Below are positions 8,916 to 18,488 of a stretch of 64,000 nt of DNA, piece after piece. The notes beneath the pieces are model-generated. The model had not been told where the DNA came from. It ran no database searches and saw only the letters and a program-made list of their open reading frames with translations. The stretch's first letter is position 1. Every line of letters starts with the position of its first letter. The translations under genes were made by a program, and so were the position numbers. The stretch comes from Pleomorphomonas sp. (GTDB taxonomy: Bacteria; Pseudomonadota; Alphaproteobacteria; Rhizobiales; Pleomorphomonadaceae), in contig JARKNW010000035.1 in the NCBI GenBank assembly GCA_029976075.1, positions 124,001-188,000 of the forward strand, written 5' to 3'.

Positions 8916-9254
8916 ATGTCCACGACCCTCGCGTCCACCACCTACGCCACCGCTTTCGTCACGACGTTCACCTCGCTGGTGCGCGCTGTTGCCGAGCGCA
9001 CGGGGTTCGTCGCGAAGATTATGGTCAATCGCTGGATGGCCAAACAACTCTGCGATTTCACCGATCACGAGCTGGCCGATATCGGTCTCAGCCGATCCGA
9101 CGTACGAGCAGCTCTTGATGGTCCGCTTCATGCAGACCCATCGCTCAGGCTTGCTGCCGTCGCTCACGGCAACTCGGTGAACATGAACAGTGTTGTCGTG
9201 CGTCGCGCGGAAAGCGTGGATTTCACGCCCTTGGTCAGGGGGAGGGAAGAATGA
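8916..9254 (+). CDS. DUF1127 small protein (second copy)
   Basis: A 112-residue protein with the DUF1127 core LCDFTDHELADIGLSRSDVR at residues 46-65. The start at 8916 is preferred over 8904 because GGAG stands six bases before it. It is clearly paralogous to the gene upstream only in the core motif; the N- and C-termini are unrelated. Its stop overlaps the next start (ATGA at 9251), so the following 78-residue protein is translationally coupled to it. Confidence 0.84.
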   Translation: MSTTLASTTYATAFVTTFTSLVRAVAERTGFVAKIMVNRWMAKQLCDFTDHELADIGLSRSDVRAALDGPLHADPSLRLAAVAHGNSVNMNSVVVRRAESVDFTPLVRGREE

Positions 9255-9487
9255 TTGCGCCTAGACTGGAAGACTGCGTCAACGATCTCTGCCCCATCAC
9301 CCGTCGCCCCGTGAGCCCCGACGCCCTGACCTATTACAAGGGCAAGGTGGTCGGCTTTGCCGACCGGCAGGCGCGCGACACTTTCCTTGCCGCGATGCTG
9401 GCTTTCGAGACGGCTATCCAGCCGCCGCCGGTGGTTCGCTATTCCATGCCGCTCAAGAAGCGGCAGAAGGATCTCGAAGCGGCCTGA
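9251..9487 (+). CDS. Small protein resembling a cysteine-less YHS/metal-binding-like domain
   Basis: A 78-residue protein. Residues 9-44 ([18 protein letters not shown], then [19 protein letters not shown]) follow the pattern of small YHS-like proteins that read DLCP.. GxPV.PDxLT.Y.G..VGFCN..CRDKF. Here the second pair of cysteines is replaced (ADRQA), while C9 and C14 remain. It is coupled by ATGA overlap to the DUF1127 gene and has a strong GGGGGAGGGAAGA leader. The family assignment is by eye and the function unknown. Confidence 0.6.
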   Translation: MIAPRLEDCVNDLCPITRRPVSPDALTYYKGKVVGFADRQARDTFLAAMLAFETAIQPPPVVRYSMPLKKRQKDLEAA

Positions 9488-9653
9488 CCTTCGCATCATG
9501 CGAGTACGCCGACACCCCGGCGTGTTCGCTCCAGGGTCCGGTTCCGCCTCCCGTCCGGACCCTTTCTATCCCGGCCCCCTGCCGGAACACCTGGCGGCGT
9601 CGCAAGGCGCCGCCTCTTTTTTTGTTGCTGCCGGGCATGCTATTGGCGTGGTC

Positions 9654-10397
9654 ATGGCCCATTCCGATTTCCGCACGCCGCGCGTCTTCGTCGCCGCGCC
9701 TCTCACAGGGGCGCCGGTATCGTTTGACCGCGATCAGAGCAACTATCTCCTCAACGTGCTGCGCCTCAAGGAAGGCGACGACGTGTTGGTGTTTGATGGT
9801 CAAAACGGAGAATGGCGGGGACGGCTTGGCCTTGCCGGTCGGAAATCGGCCGAGCTTTCGGACCTGCGCCCAAGCCGGCCGCAACCTCCTGCCCCGGATC
9901 TTCTGTATCTTTTCGCGCCACTGAAGCACGCTCGCCTGGACTACATGGTGCAAAAAGCCGTCGAGATGGGAGTGGGAAGAATGCGCCCCGTCCTGACGCA
10001 ACACACCCAGGCGAGTCGGGTGAACATCGAACGGATGCGTGCCAACGTGATCGAGGCCGCCGAGCAGTGCGGTGTGCTTCATGTTCCTGCTGTAGAAGAG
10101 GAAGAAAAGCTGGACCGAACATTGGAGCGCTTCCAGCACGATGAGCCTTTCCGCCGTCTGGTGTTCTGCGACGAAGGCGAAGAGACTACGAACCCGCTCG
10201 CCACCTTATCGGCGCTGCCTCGCGGACCGCTCGCCGTTCTGATCGGCCCTGAAGGTGGGTTTTCCTCCGAAGAGAGGCGCATATTGCGTGCCCTGCCCTT
10301 CGTCACGGCAGTTCCGCTTGGTCCGCGTATTCTGAGAGCCGATACGGCTGCGGTGGTCGCTCTCACCGTCATCCAGGCAACCCTTGGTGACTGGTGA
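9654..10397 (+). CDS. rsmE: 16S rRNA (uracil1498-N3)-methyltransferase RsmE
   Basis: SPOUT-class methyltransferase that modifies U1498 of 16S rRNA. The 247-residue protein has an N-terminal PUA-like domain (HYLLN-type motif [15 protein letters not shown]) and the C-terminal knotted domain with [12 protein letters not shown] and [13 protein letters not shown], the SAM-binding and dimer motifs. The ATG at 9654 gives the family start; the open frame to 9357 overlaps the upstream gene and is not used. A short spacer separates it from gshA. Confidence 0.93.
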   Translation: MAHSDFRTPRVFVAAPLTGAPVSFDRDQSNYLLNVLRLKEGDDVLVFDGQNGEWRGRLGLAGRKSAELSDLRPSRPQPPAPDLLYLFAPLKHARLDYMVQKAVEMGVGRMRPVLTQHTQASRVNIERMRANVIEAAEQCGVLHVPAVEEEEKLDRTLERFQHDEPFRRLVFCDEGEETTNPLATLSALPRGPLAVLIGPEGGFSSEERRILRALPFVTAVPLGPRILRADTAAVVALTVIQATLGDW

Positions 10398-10518
10398 CCG
10401 CCTCCTGACAGGAACGCGCCGAGGCGAGGAGCAAAACGTTTCCCGCCGATCGCTTGACGACAATTGAACAAACCCTGCCGGGCGGTTAGGTTGCCGCCCA
10501 ATCCGAGGGAGCCTTTTC

Positions 10519-11907
10519 ATGGCGCGCGACACGTCCGATACCACGCCGATCACGTCCATCGCCGATCTCGTCGAGCGGATCGCCGGCGGCTGCAAACCGA
10601 AGGACCGCTGGCGGATCGGCACCGAGCACGAGAAGGTTGGCTTCCGCAAGTTCAGCCACGAGCCCGTGCCTTACGAAGGCCCCGGCGGTATCCGCAAACT
10701 GCTGGAGGGCATGGAAGGGCTGCTCGGCTGGGAACCCATCGCCGACCAGGGCCGGCCGATCGGACTCCTTGATCCAACTCATGGCGGTGCCATCAGCCTG
10801 GAGCCTGGTGGCCAGTTCGAGCTGTCCGGCGCGCCACTCACCAATCTGCACCAGACGGCGACCGAACTGCAGGCGCACATGATGCAGGTGCTAGAGATAG
10901 CGACGCCGCTCAAGATTGGCTTCCTGGCTCTTGGTGCCAGTCCGATATGGACACTGCCCGAGACCCCGGTCATGCCGAAGTCGCGCTATGCGATCATGTC
11001 CAGCTACATGCCGACAGTGGGTACACGTGGCCTCGACATGATGTTTCGCACGGCGACAGTACAGGTGAACCTCGACTTTGCCTCCGAAGCCGACATGCGG
11101 CGCAAAATGCAAGTGTCGATCGCCCTTCAACCCGTCGCAACCGCGCTGTTTGCGAACTCGCCCTATCTCGATGGCAGGGCAACTGGTCGCCTGTCGGAGC
11201 GCTCCGAGATCTGGCGCGATACCGACAATGCGCGGGCAGGCATGATTCCCTTCGTGTTCGAGGAAAGCTTCGGCTTCGAGCGGTATGTCGAGTGGGCGCT
11301 CGACGTGCCGATGTATTTCGTGAAGCGCGGCGACACCTATCATCGCGCGACCGACGTTACCTTCCGTCAGTTCATGGCTGGTGGTTTCCGCGATCGGCTG
11401 CCAGGCGTCAAACCGACGATCGGAGACTGGGACAATCACCTCGGTACGTTGTTCCCAGAGGTGCGTCTCAAGCGCTACCTGGAGATGCGCGGGGCCGATT
11501 CCGGCTCGACCAATCACATCCTGGCGCTGCCGGCTTTCTGGGTCGGGCTTCTCTACGATCAGCCCTCGCTCGACGCCGCCTGGGATCTGATCAAAGGCTG
11601 GAGCGCCGAGGACCGGCAATGCCTGCGCGACGACGTGCCAACGCTGGCGCTCAAAGCGAAGATCGGCGGTCGGACGGTGCAGGATATCGGCCGCGAGGTG
11701 GTGGCACTGTCGCGCGCCGGTCTCGCGCGGCGCGCTCAGCTCAACCGCTGCGGCCAGGATGAGACCCACTATCTGAGGCCGCTCGACATCATTCTCGACC
11801 GAGGCAAGACCGAAGCCGAGGTTTTGCTCGAAAAGTTCGGCAACAATCTCGATGGCATATTCTGTGCGCTCGACATGCAGCCGATGGGCGACCTCGGCTG
11901 CCTATGA
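10519..11907 (+). CDS. gshA: Glutamate-cysteine ligase, plant/alphaproteobacterial type
   Basis: Joins glutamate and cysteine with ATP, the first step of glutathione synthesis. The 462-residue length and motifs (RIGTEHEKVGF, LEPGGQFELSGAP, MMFRTATVQVNLDF, RSEIWRDTDNARAG) match the GCS2/plant-type family used by alphaproteobacteria rather than the E. coli type. The start ATG at 10519 is preceded by a GAGGGAGCC leader. It is followed, after 100 bp, by xseA in the same direction. Confidence 0.94.
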   Translation: MARDTSDTTPITSIADLVERIAGGCKPKDRWRIGTEHEKVGFRKFSHEPVPYEGPGGIRKLLEGMEGLLGWEPIADQGRPIGLLDPTHGGAISLEPGGQFELSGAPLTNLHQTATELQAHMMQVLEIATPLKIGFLALGASPIWTLPETPVMPKSRYAIMSSYMPTVGTRGLDMMFRTATVQVNLDFASEADMRRKMQVSIALQPVATALFANSPYLDGRATGRLSERSEIWRDTDNARAGMIPFVFEESFGFERYVEWALDVPMYFVKRGDTYHRATDVTFRQFMAGGFRDRLPGVKPTIGDWDNHLGTLFPEVRLKRYLEMRGADSGSTNHILALPAFWVGLLYDQPSLDAAWDLIKGWSAEDRQCLRDDVPTLALKAKIGGRTVQDIGREVVALSRAGLARRAQLNRCGQDETHYLRPLDIILDRGKTEAEVLLEKFGNNLDGIFCALDMQPMGDLGCL

Positions 11908-12007
11908 TCCCGCCTGGGTTTGACGCTCCGACTTTCGGCCGCCATGATCGCCCGACGCTTTCGAGTCGCCGGGCGCGGCTCGCTCCAACCCTGCCGGACG
12001 ACGATAG

Positions 12008-13441
12008 GTGACTGAAGCCCATTCCAACGCTGCCGAGTATACAGTCTCGGAGATCTCCTTCGCGCTCAAGCGCAGCATCGAAGACCAGTTCGGTTTCGTG
12101 CGCGTCCGTGGCGAGATCTCCGGCTACCGTGGCCCTCATTCCTCCGGTCACGCCTATTTCGCCCTGAAGGACGAAGGCGCACGCATGGAGGCCGTGGTCT
12201 GGCGTGGCGTGATGAGCAAGTTGCGCTTCAAGCCCGAAGAGGGCATGGAGGTGATCGCCACCGGCAAGCTCACCACATACCCCAACTCCTCCAAATACCA
12301 GATCGTCATCGATGCGCTGGAACCGGCAGGAGCCGGCGCGCTGATGGCGCTCCTTGAAGAACGCAAGCGCAAGCTCGGTGCCGAAGGGCTGTTCGATGCC
12401 GACCGAAAGCAGCTCCTCCCCTACCTGCCGCGCGTCATCGGTGTCGTCACCTCGCCGACCGGGGCGGTCATTCGCGATATCCTGCATCGCCTCGCCGATC
12501 GCTTTCCCGTGCACGTGCTGGTCTGGCCGGTAAAAGTGCAAGGCGAGAACTGCGGGTCCGAAGTGGCTGCCGGTATCGCCGGGTTCAATGCGTTGCCCGA
12601 AGGCGGCTCTATTCCGAGACCGGATGTCATCATTGTGGCACGCGGTGGCGGCAGTCTCGAGGATCTGTGGGGCTTCAATGACGAAGTGGTGGTACGCGCC
12701 GCTGCGGCGAGCGACATCCCGCTCGTATCCGCCGTTGGTCACGAAACCGACTGGACGCTGATCGACCTGGCGGCCGACGTGCGTGCACCGACGCCGACCG
12801 GAGCGGCTGAAATGGTGGTGCCGGTGAGGCGCGAACTGATGGATCGCGTCGATGATCTCGGGCGACGGCTCACCGGCGCCAGTCTTCGCGCCATCGATCT
12901 TCGGCGGACCCGCCTCATTGCCGCCGCGCGTGCGCTGCCGCGCGCCTCGGATATCCTGGCTCTGCCACGCCAGCGGTTCGATGCTGCTGCCAACGCCTTG
13001 CCCAAGGCGCTTGCCGCCAACACGACGCTGCATGCCCGGCAGTTCGACCGCATTACCGCCCGTCTGACGCCGGCAAGCCTTCTCCGGACCCAGGTCCAAC
13101 TCGCCGAGCGGCTTTCGGTATTGTCAGCGCGCAGTGGACGCGCAGTAGCGGAGTTGGTCGCACGGCGGCGGGGGCGCCTCGATCAGGTGACGTCGGTGTT
13201 TGACGCCGTCAATCACATGGCGACGCTGAGGCGCGGTTACGCGCTGGTGCGGGATGGAAATGGCAAACCCGTATTTCGCGCCAGCGGCCTGTCAGCAGGG
13301 GCTGCAATCGAGATCGAGTTCTCGGACGGCCGTGTCCGCAGCCGGGTTGGCGACGAAGCGCCGCCTGCGGCCGAAACGAAACCACTTCCGCGTCGATCCA
13401 GGGGAAAAGCGGATCCTGACGACCAGGGCAATCTTTTCTAG
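12008..13441 (+). CDS. xseA: Exodeoxyribonuclease VII large subunit
   Basis: Catalytic subunit of the single-strand exonuclease XseAB. The 477-residue protein has an N-terminal OB-fold ([26 protein letters not shown]), the nuclease core with [29 protein letters not shown] and [13 protein letters not shown], and a coiled-coil C-terminal part. It begins with GTG at 12008, which reads directly into conserved sequence; no better start lies upstream. The small subunit xseB is not adjacent. The end lies seven bases from the end of the convergent diguanylate cyclase gene. Confidence 0.94.
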   Translation: MTEAHSNAAEYTVSEISFALKRSIEDQFGFVRVRGEISGYRGPHSSGHAYFALKDEGARMEAVVWRGVMSKLRFKPEEGMEVIATGKLTTYPNSSKYQIVIDALEPAGAGALMALLEERKRKLGAEGLFDADRKQLLPYLPRVIGVVTSPTGAVIRDILHRLADRFPVHVLVWPVKVQGENCGSEVAAGIAGFNALPEGGSIPRPDVIIVARGGGSLEDLWGFNDEVVVRAAAASDIPLVSAVGHETDWTLIDLAADVRAPTPTGAAEMVVPVRRELMDRVDDLGRRLTGASLRAIDLRRTRLIAAARALPRASDILALPRQRFDAAANALPKALAANTTLHARQFDRITARLTPASLLRTQVQLAERLSVLSARSGRAVAELVARRRGRLDQVTSVFDAVNHMATLRRGYALVRDGNGKPVFRASGLSAGAAIEIEFSDGRVRSRVGDEAPPAAETKPLPRRSRGKADPDDQGNLF

Positions 13442-13448
13442 TGGACAC

Positions 13449-15077
13449 TCAGGCGGAGCGCATCTGTCCATCGCTCGCATCGCCAGGCTGGCGCGCAACG
13501 ACCACACGATTGCGACCGGCCCGCTTGGCGGCATAAACGGCCTTGTCGGCCTGCTGCAGCATCTGCTCGAACGACGCGGCAGTGTCCGGATAAGCGGAAA
13601 TGCCAGCAGAAAAGGATATTTCGGCATTCCCTATGCTGGTGACCACAGGCTGTGACCGAATGACGGCCCGCCAAGCCTCGGCGCGGGCGCGTGCTTCTTC
13701 GATATCGGCGTTGGGCATCAACACCAGAAACTCCTCGCCGCCCATTCGTACCGCGACCTCTCCGGGACGGAGCGAACGGCTGAGGATGCCAGCGAGCGAG
13801 ACCAGCGCATCGTCGCCAGCCTTATGGCCAAAGGTGTCATTGAGCCGCTTGAAATGATCGAGGTCCAATGAGACGGCTACGAGGGACCGTCCGACGGCAT
13901 CCGCGGTATCGATCATCCGATGGGAAATACTCTCAAGAATGCGCCGGTTGTTGAGACCAGTCAGGCTATCGCGATGCGCCATCTCGTGCAGTTGTTCCTG
14001 CAAACGCAGGTTTGCTTCGAGGCGCTCCTCCATCAGCCGCGTCGATACGTGAAGGCTTTCCTGGGCGCGTAGATAGTTGGTGATGTCACGCAGCACGTAA
14101 GCGACGCTTTGCGAATGCCGAACGGCGTCGACGACTACGGATCGCACTTCATATGTGCGATCGCCGCGCTGCCAGCGGCGTACCAGTTCGCTGCCGTCGA
14201 ACAGGCTGGCTCGGTCGGCTGGCCCGAACGTGGTCCCCAGCTCCGAGAACGGCTTTCCGACAAGCTGTCGTCCATCGAAGATCGCCCGCATGGCGGCGTT
14301 GGCCTCGGCAATCATGCCACTGCCCGAGACGACCAGAATACCATCCGGATGGGCGGCGACCACGGCACTGATGGCGACCGGGGCAAGTGACAGGAACTGA
14401 TTTCGGCTGACCAGAATGCTGTAGATCATCGGCACGATGACGTAGGCGAGCGGTGTCGGATCGAATCCAAAAACGCGGAACCCGGCAAGATTGTACGCGG
14501 CGTTGGCGATCCACGGCACCATTGCCGAAACCAGAAGACCGATGAACTGCGCGCGATGGACCTGTGGGGCATGGATTGCCGCCCATAGCGTCCGGATGGC
14601 CGTCAGCGCCATGAAGAAATAGATCGCGATCATCGCCGCGAAGAACATCGCGCCATGGTCGTAGCGCAGTTGATGCGGATAGGCCGGCGTCGGGTCGGGC
14701 GTGACGGAAACGTAGATCAGATGATGCAGGTCGTTCGTCATCGCGATGGTCAGCACCACCAACCCGGCGGCTATGGCTAGCCCCGTGTGAATCGAAGCGT
14801 TGGGCAGATCGGATCCGCGGATATAGGCGGTCATGAACAGCATCCACGAGATCGGTGTCGTGATGATGCCGTACCAGGCAAGTTCGGAGTAGAACAACTT
14901 CGCCGCAGGATCGGGCGAACTGACGTCGAAAAACGCACTGACCGCCCACCAGCAGCCGGATGCCATCAGCATCAGGTAGTCTGTACGTCCGGGAAAATTG
15001 CCGACGCGCAACGTATGCCACGTGGTCAGGACCGTCCCGACCACGACACATGCCAGAATGATGGCGGCAGGCTGCAC
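13449..15077 (-). CDS. Diguanylate cyclase with 7TM, PAS and GGDEF domains
   Basis: Membrane-bound cyclic-di-GMP synthase, 542 residues. Seven hydrophobic segments occupy residues 1-225 (histidine-kinase-like 7TM sensor), a PAS domain lies at about 235-335, a coiled-coil linker at 336-365, and GGDEF at 366-530. The active-site motif is GGEEF (446-450), so cyclase activity is expected. The inhibitory I-site is RPGE (437-440) instead of RxxD, in the right register five residues before GGEEF, so product inhibition may be weakened. No EAL domain follows. Confidence 0.92.
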   Translation of the reverse strand: MQPAAIILACVVVGTVLTTWHTLRVGNFPGRTDYLMLMASGCWWAVSAFFDVSSPDPAAKLFYSELAWYGIITTPISWMLFMTAYIRGSDLPNASIHTGLAIAAGLVVLTIAMTNDLHHLIYVSVTPDPTPAYPHQLRYDHGAMFFAAMIAIYFFMALTAIRTLWAAIHAPQVHRAQFIGLLVSAMVPWIANAAYNLAGFRVFGFDPTPLAYVIVPMIYSILVSRNQFLSLAPVAISAVVAAHPDGILVVSGSGMIAEANAAMRAIFDGRQLVGKPFSELGTTFGPADRASLFDGSELVRRWQRGDRTYEVRSVVVDAVRHSQSVAYVLRDITNYLRAQESLHVSTRLMEERLEANLRLQEQLHEMAHRDSLTGLNNRRILESISHRMIDTADAVGRSLVAVSLDLDHFKRLNDTFGHKAGDDALVSLAGILSRSLRPGEVAVRMGGEEFLVLMPNADIEEARARAEAWRAVIRSQPVVTSIGNAEISFSAGISAYPDTAASFEQMLQQADKAVYAAKRAGRNRVVVARQPGDASDGQMRSA

Positions 15078-15298
15078 GAGTGTTCGAGCTCCGGGACAAT
15101 TTTTCGTTTAGGGCGATTGCGCGACGTTATTCTGCGGGTTCTTTCAAATTGGTTTCGACTTTGTGCGTAGTCTCGCGAAAAAATGCGAACTTCGTGTGGC
15201 CGCTAGGGCTAGACAGGTGGCGCCGCAACGGCTTTCGTTGGAGCCGACCGTCAACGCAGTCGCTCCTGTCGTCTGCCCTACAACCGAGACAAAGCAAT

Positions 15299-17467
15299 AT
15301 GACCGCCTATCGCACGCTGAACGGTTTGAAGGTTGCCACCGAGCTCGCCGATTTCATGGAACGAGAAGCGCTGCCCGGCAGCGGTCTCGAACCCGGTCGC
15401 TTCTGGGCGGCGCTCGCCGACATCCTCAAGCGTTTCGGTCCCGAGAACAGGAGCCTCCTTGAGGAGCGCGATGCGTTGCAGCGGAAGATCGATGGCTGGC
15501 ACACGGCCCATCCGGGTGCCGTCGATCCGGCTGCCTATCGTTCGTTCCTCACGGAGATCGGCTACCTCGCTCCAGAGCCGGAGCCTTTTCTCATCGAGAC
15601 AACCGGTGTCGATCCGGAGATCGCCGAGATCGCCGGTCCCCAGCTTGTCGTCCCGGTCATGAACGCCCGATATGCGCTCAATGCAGCCAACGCCCGCTGG
15701 GGCAGCCTTTACGATGCCCTCTACGGAACCGATGCCCTGGGTACGATGCCGCCCAAAGGAGGCTTCGACGCCGAGCGAGCGAAAGCCGTGGTGGCACGTG
15801 CCAAGACAGTGCTCGATGGCGCAGCTCCACTTGCCTCGCGCAGCCATGCCGATGTCGCGGCCTACATCGTCAATGCCGGACAGCTCCGGGTGCGCTTTTC
15901 GGACGGGAACGAAGAAGAGCTCGCCGATCCAGACGTGTTCGTCGGCTATCGCGGCGACCCCGAGGAGCCGGCCGGCATCATCCTGAAGCGGAATGGTCTT
16001 CACATCGACATCCACATCGATCGGGGACAGCCCACGGGAGCGAGCGATCCCGCCGGCATCGAGGACATTCTGGTCGAAAGCGCTCTCACCACCATCATGG
16101 ACTGCGAGGACTCAGTCGCCGCTGTGGATGCCGAGGACAAGGTGGCCGTCTATCGCAACTGGCTCGGACTGATGCGCGGCGATCTCGAGGCGAGCTTCGA
16201 AAAAGGTGGAACCGTCGCGACGCGCCGGCTTGCCGCCGACCGCAACTTCATCAGGCCCGACGACTCGGATGGCATTCTCAAGGGTCTCAGCCTGATGCTG
16301 GTGCGTAACGTCGGCTCGCTTCTGATGACCGACGCCGTGCTCGATGCCGCCGGAAATGAAACGGCCGAATGCCTTCTCGATGCCTTGGTCACCTCCGCAA
16401 TCGCATTGCATGACGTTGGTCCGAACGGTCGCCACGCCAACAGCCGCACCGGCGCCGTCTACATCGTCAAGCCGAAGATGCATGGACCGAAGGAAGTGGC
16501 CTTCGCCGATCGGCTGTTCTCAGCGGTGGAGACGGCACTCGGGCTCAAGCCGCTTACGCTCAAGATGGGCATCATGGACGAGGAGCGCCGCACCTCGGTC
16601 AACCTTCGTGCCGCAATCGCCGCCGCCAGGTCGCGCGTCTTCTTCATCAACACAGGTTTTCTCGACCGCACCGGCGATGAGATCCACACCTCGATGCTGG
16701 CCGGCCCCATGGTGAGAAAGGGCGACATGAAGTCGTCGGCCTGGATTGCCGCCTACGAGGCGGGCAACGTCGATGCCGGCCTTGCCCTCGGCTTTTCCGG
16801 ACATGCCCAGATCGGCAAGGGCATGTGGGCAGCCCCCGACCGGATGGCGGCGATGGTCACGGAGAAGATCGGGCATCCGCGCGCCGGGGCATCCACCGCC
16901 TGGGTGCCCTCGCCGACAGCGGCGACGCTGCATGCCCTGCACTATCTCGAAATCGATGTCGCCGCCCGGCAAGCCGAGCTTTCCAGTCGCGAGCGCGCGT
17001 CCCTCGATGCACTGCTGACGCTGCCAATCGCTCCGGATCGGCCATGGAGCGCCGCAGAAATCACCGAGGAACTCGACAATAACGCACAGGGGCTTCTCGG
17101 CTATGTCGTTCGCTGGATCGATCAGGGGGTGGGCTGTTCCAAGGTGCCCGACATTCATGATGTCGGCCTGATGGAGGACCGGGCCACGCTTCGAATCTCC
17201 AGCCAGCATATCGCGAACTGGCTGAAGCACGGCATCGTCAGTCGCGAACAAGTGATGGAGACGCTTCAGCGGATGGCAGCCGTTGTCGACAGACAGAATG
17301 CCGGCGACCCCGCCTATCGCCCCATTGGCACCGACTTCGCGGGATCCCTGGCTTTCCAGGCCGCCGTCGAGCTTATCCTGACGGGCGACCACCAGCCAAA
17401 CGGCTATACCGAGCCGGTGCTTACCGCGTTTCGACGTAGGCGAAAGGTCGAGATCGCCATGAGGTGA
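15299..17467 (+). CDS. glcB: Malate synthase G
   Basis: Condenses glyoxylate and acetyl-CoA to malate. The 722-residue length equals the G isoform (E. coli GlcB 723). Recognisable blocks are [50 protein letters not shown] and the C-terminal GIVSREQV. The ATG at 15299 gives the family N-terminus ([10 protein letters not shown]); the frame is open further back to 15080 without homology. Isocitrate lyase is not beside it, so the glyoxylate may come from glycolate or purine breakdown. Confidence 0.95.
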   Translation: MTAYRTLNGLKVATELADFMEREALPGSGLEPGRFWAALADILKRFGPENRSLLEERDALQRKIDGWHTAHPGAVDPAAYRSFLTEIGYLAPEPEPFLIETTGVDPEIAEIAGPQLVVPVMNARYALNAANARWGSLYDALYGTDALGTMPPKGGFDAERAKAVVARAKTVLDGAAPLASRSHADVAAYIVNAGQLRVRFSDGNEEELADPDVFVGYRGDPEEPAGIILKRNGLHIDIHIDRGQPTGASDPAGIEDILVESALTTIMDCEDSVAAVDAEDKVAVYRNWLGLMRGDLEASFEKGGTVATRRLAADRNFIRPDDSDGILKGLSLMLVRNVGSLLMTDAVLDAAGNETAECLLDALVTSAIALHDVGPNGRHANSRTGAVYIVKPKMHGPKEVAFADRLFSAVETALGLKPLTLKMGIMDEERRTSVNLRAAIAAARSRVFFINTGFLDRTGDEIHTSMLAGPMVRKGDMKSSAWIAAYEAGNVDAGLALGFSGHAQIGKGMWAAPDRMAAMVTEKIGHPRAGASTAWVPSPTAATLHALHYLEIDVAARQAELSSRERASLDALLTLPIAPDRPWSAAEITEELDNNAQGLLGYVVRWIDQGVGCSKVPDIHDVGLMEDRATLRISSQHIANWLKHGIVSREQVMETLQRMAAVVDRQNAGDPAYRPIGTDFAGSLAFQAAVELILTGDHQPNGYTEPVLTAFRRRRKVEIAMR

Positions 17468-17590
17468 ATTGATTGGCGCCAAGACCTATCTAAGGATTAG
17501 GGCGTCGGCGGTTTTCTGGTATCGAACAAGAGCTTGCCGCCGGTGCCGGGTCGCCAGGGCCCTTTTTGAAGTCGCTGAGGAGGCGCCGCC

Positions 17591-18421
17591 ATGACCGTCA
17601 GGGACATCTTTACGATCATCGACATTTACAACGACAAGATGAACGCCTCTGCGGCGGCGCTGGAATTTGCATCTCGACGAAAAGCCCACGTAACCGGTCT
17701 TGCGCTGGCGCTTGAGCCGATCGCGCCAGGCTTTCTGGCTTCTCCTGTGCCAGCCGAATATCTCGTTGAGGCGATCACCAACGCCGAGAACTCGGCGAAG
17801 GAAGCCGCGACCGCCTTTACAGCCGAAGCGGCGAGGCTCGGCGTTGACGCCGAGGCCCGAACTTCCACCGTTTATTCAGGTGGAACGCCGGCCATCGTGC
17901 GGCAGGCACAGCTCTCGGATCTGATCATCGTCGGTCAGGACGATCCCGAGCACGGCGAACCCATGCGCGCCGCGATCATAGAGACCCTGCTGTTCGAATC
18001 CGGCGTACCGGTGATGATCATCCCGTCCGCCTGGAACAAGCCGATCACCTCCGAAAGGGTCATGATCGCCTGGGATGGCTCGTCGACGGCAGCGCGTGCC
18101 GTGCATGCGGCGTTGCCGGCGTTGCGGGTGGCCACGTCGATCGAGGTGGTGATGGTGGCGGGCTCCAAGAAATGGTCGGGTGAACCCGGCGCCGATGTCG
18201 CCGCCTATCTTGCCCGCCATGATCACAAGGTTACGGTGACGACGCTGCCACGATCGGCCTCCGAGGTATCGACCGTGCTTCTCAATCATGCCGCAGAAAG
18301 CGGATCCACCTTGCTGGTAATGGGCGGCTATGGCCACAACCGCTTCCGTCAGTTCGTGCTCGGTGGTGTCACCCGCGACATGCTGGAAAAGATGACGATT
18401 CCCACGCTGATGACGCATTGA
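17591..18421 (+). CDS. Tandem universal stress protein (UspA family)
   Basis: A 276-residue protein made of two Usp domains (about 1-145 and 155-276). Only the second has the full ATP-binding motif, MGGYGHNRFRQFVLGG (residues 238-253); the first lacks it (IIVGQDDPEHGEP). Such asymmetric tandem Usps are usually stress sensors. The start ATG at 17591 has GAGGAGG nine bases upstream. It ends at a strong hairpin before the PatZ-like gene, a common Usp/acetyltransferase neighbourhood in proteobacteria. Confidence 0.9.
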   Translation: MTVRDIFTIIDIYNDKMNASAAALEFASRRKAHVTGLALALEPIAPGFLASPVPAEYLVEAITNAENSAKEAATAFTAEAARLGVDAEARTSTVYSGGTPAIVRQAQLSDLIIVGQDDPEHGEPMRAAIIETLLFESGVPVMIIPSAWNKPITSERVMIAWDGSSTAARAVHAALPALRVATSIEVVMVAGSKKWSGEPGADVAAYLARHDHKVTVTTLPRSASEVSTVLLNHAAESGSTLLVMGGYGHNRFRQFVLGGVTRDMLEKMTIPTLMTH

Positions 18422-18431
18422 CCCCAGGCTA

Positions 18432-18458
18432 GGAGCGCGGCCAAACCGGCCGCGCTCC
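18432..18458 (+). terminator. Hairpin after the Usp gene
   Basis: A perfect 11-bp GC-rich stem (18432-18442 with 18448-18458) ten bases after the Usp stop codon. The T-tail is poor, so some read-through into the next gene is possible. Confidence 0.6.
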
Positions 18459-18488
18459 GGTGCTTCCTTCGCCGAGCTTTCGCCCGAC

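Noticed and set aside
11789..13099. A long leftward frame opposite xseA
   Set aside because: Antisense shadow of the gshA end and xseA; composition is typical of high-GC reverse frames.
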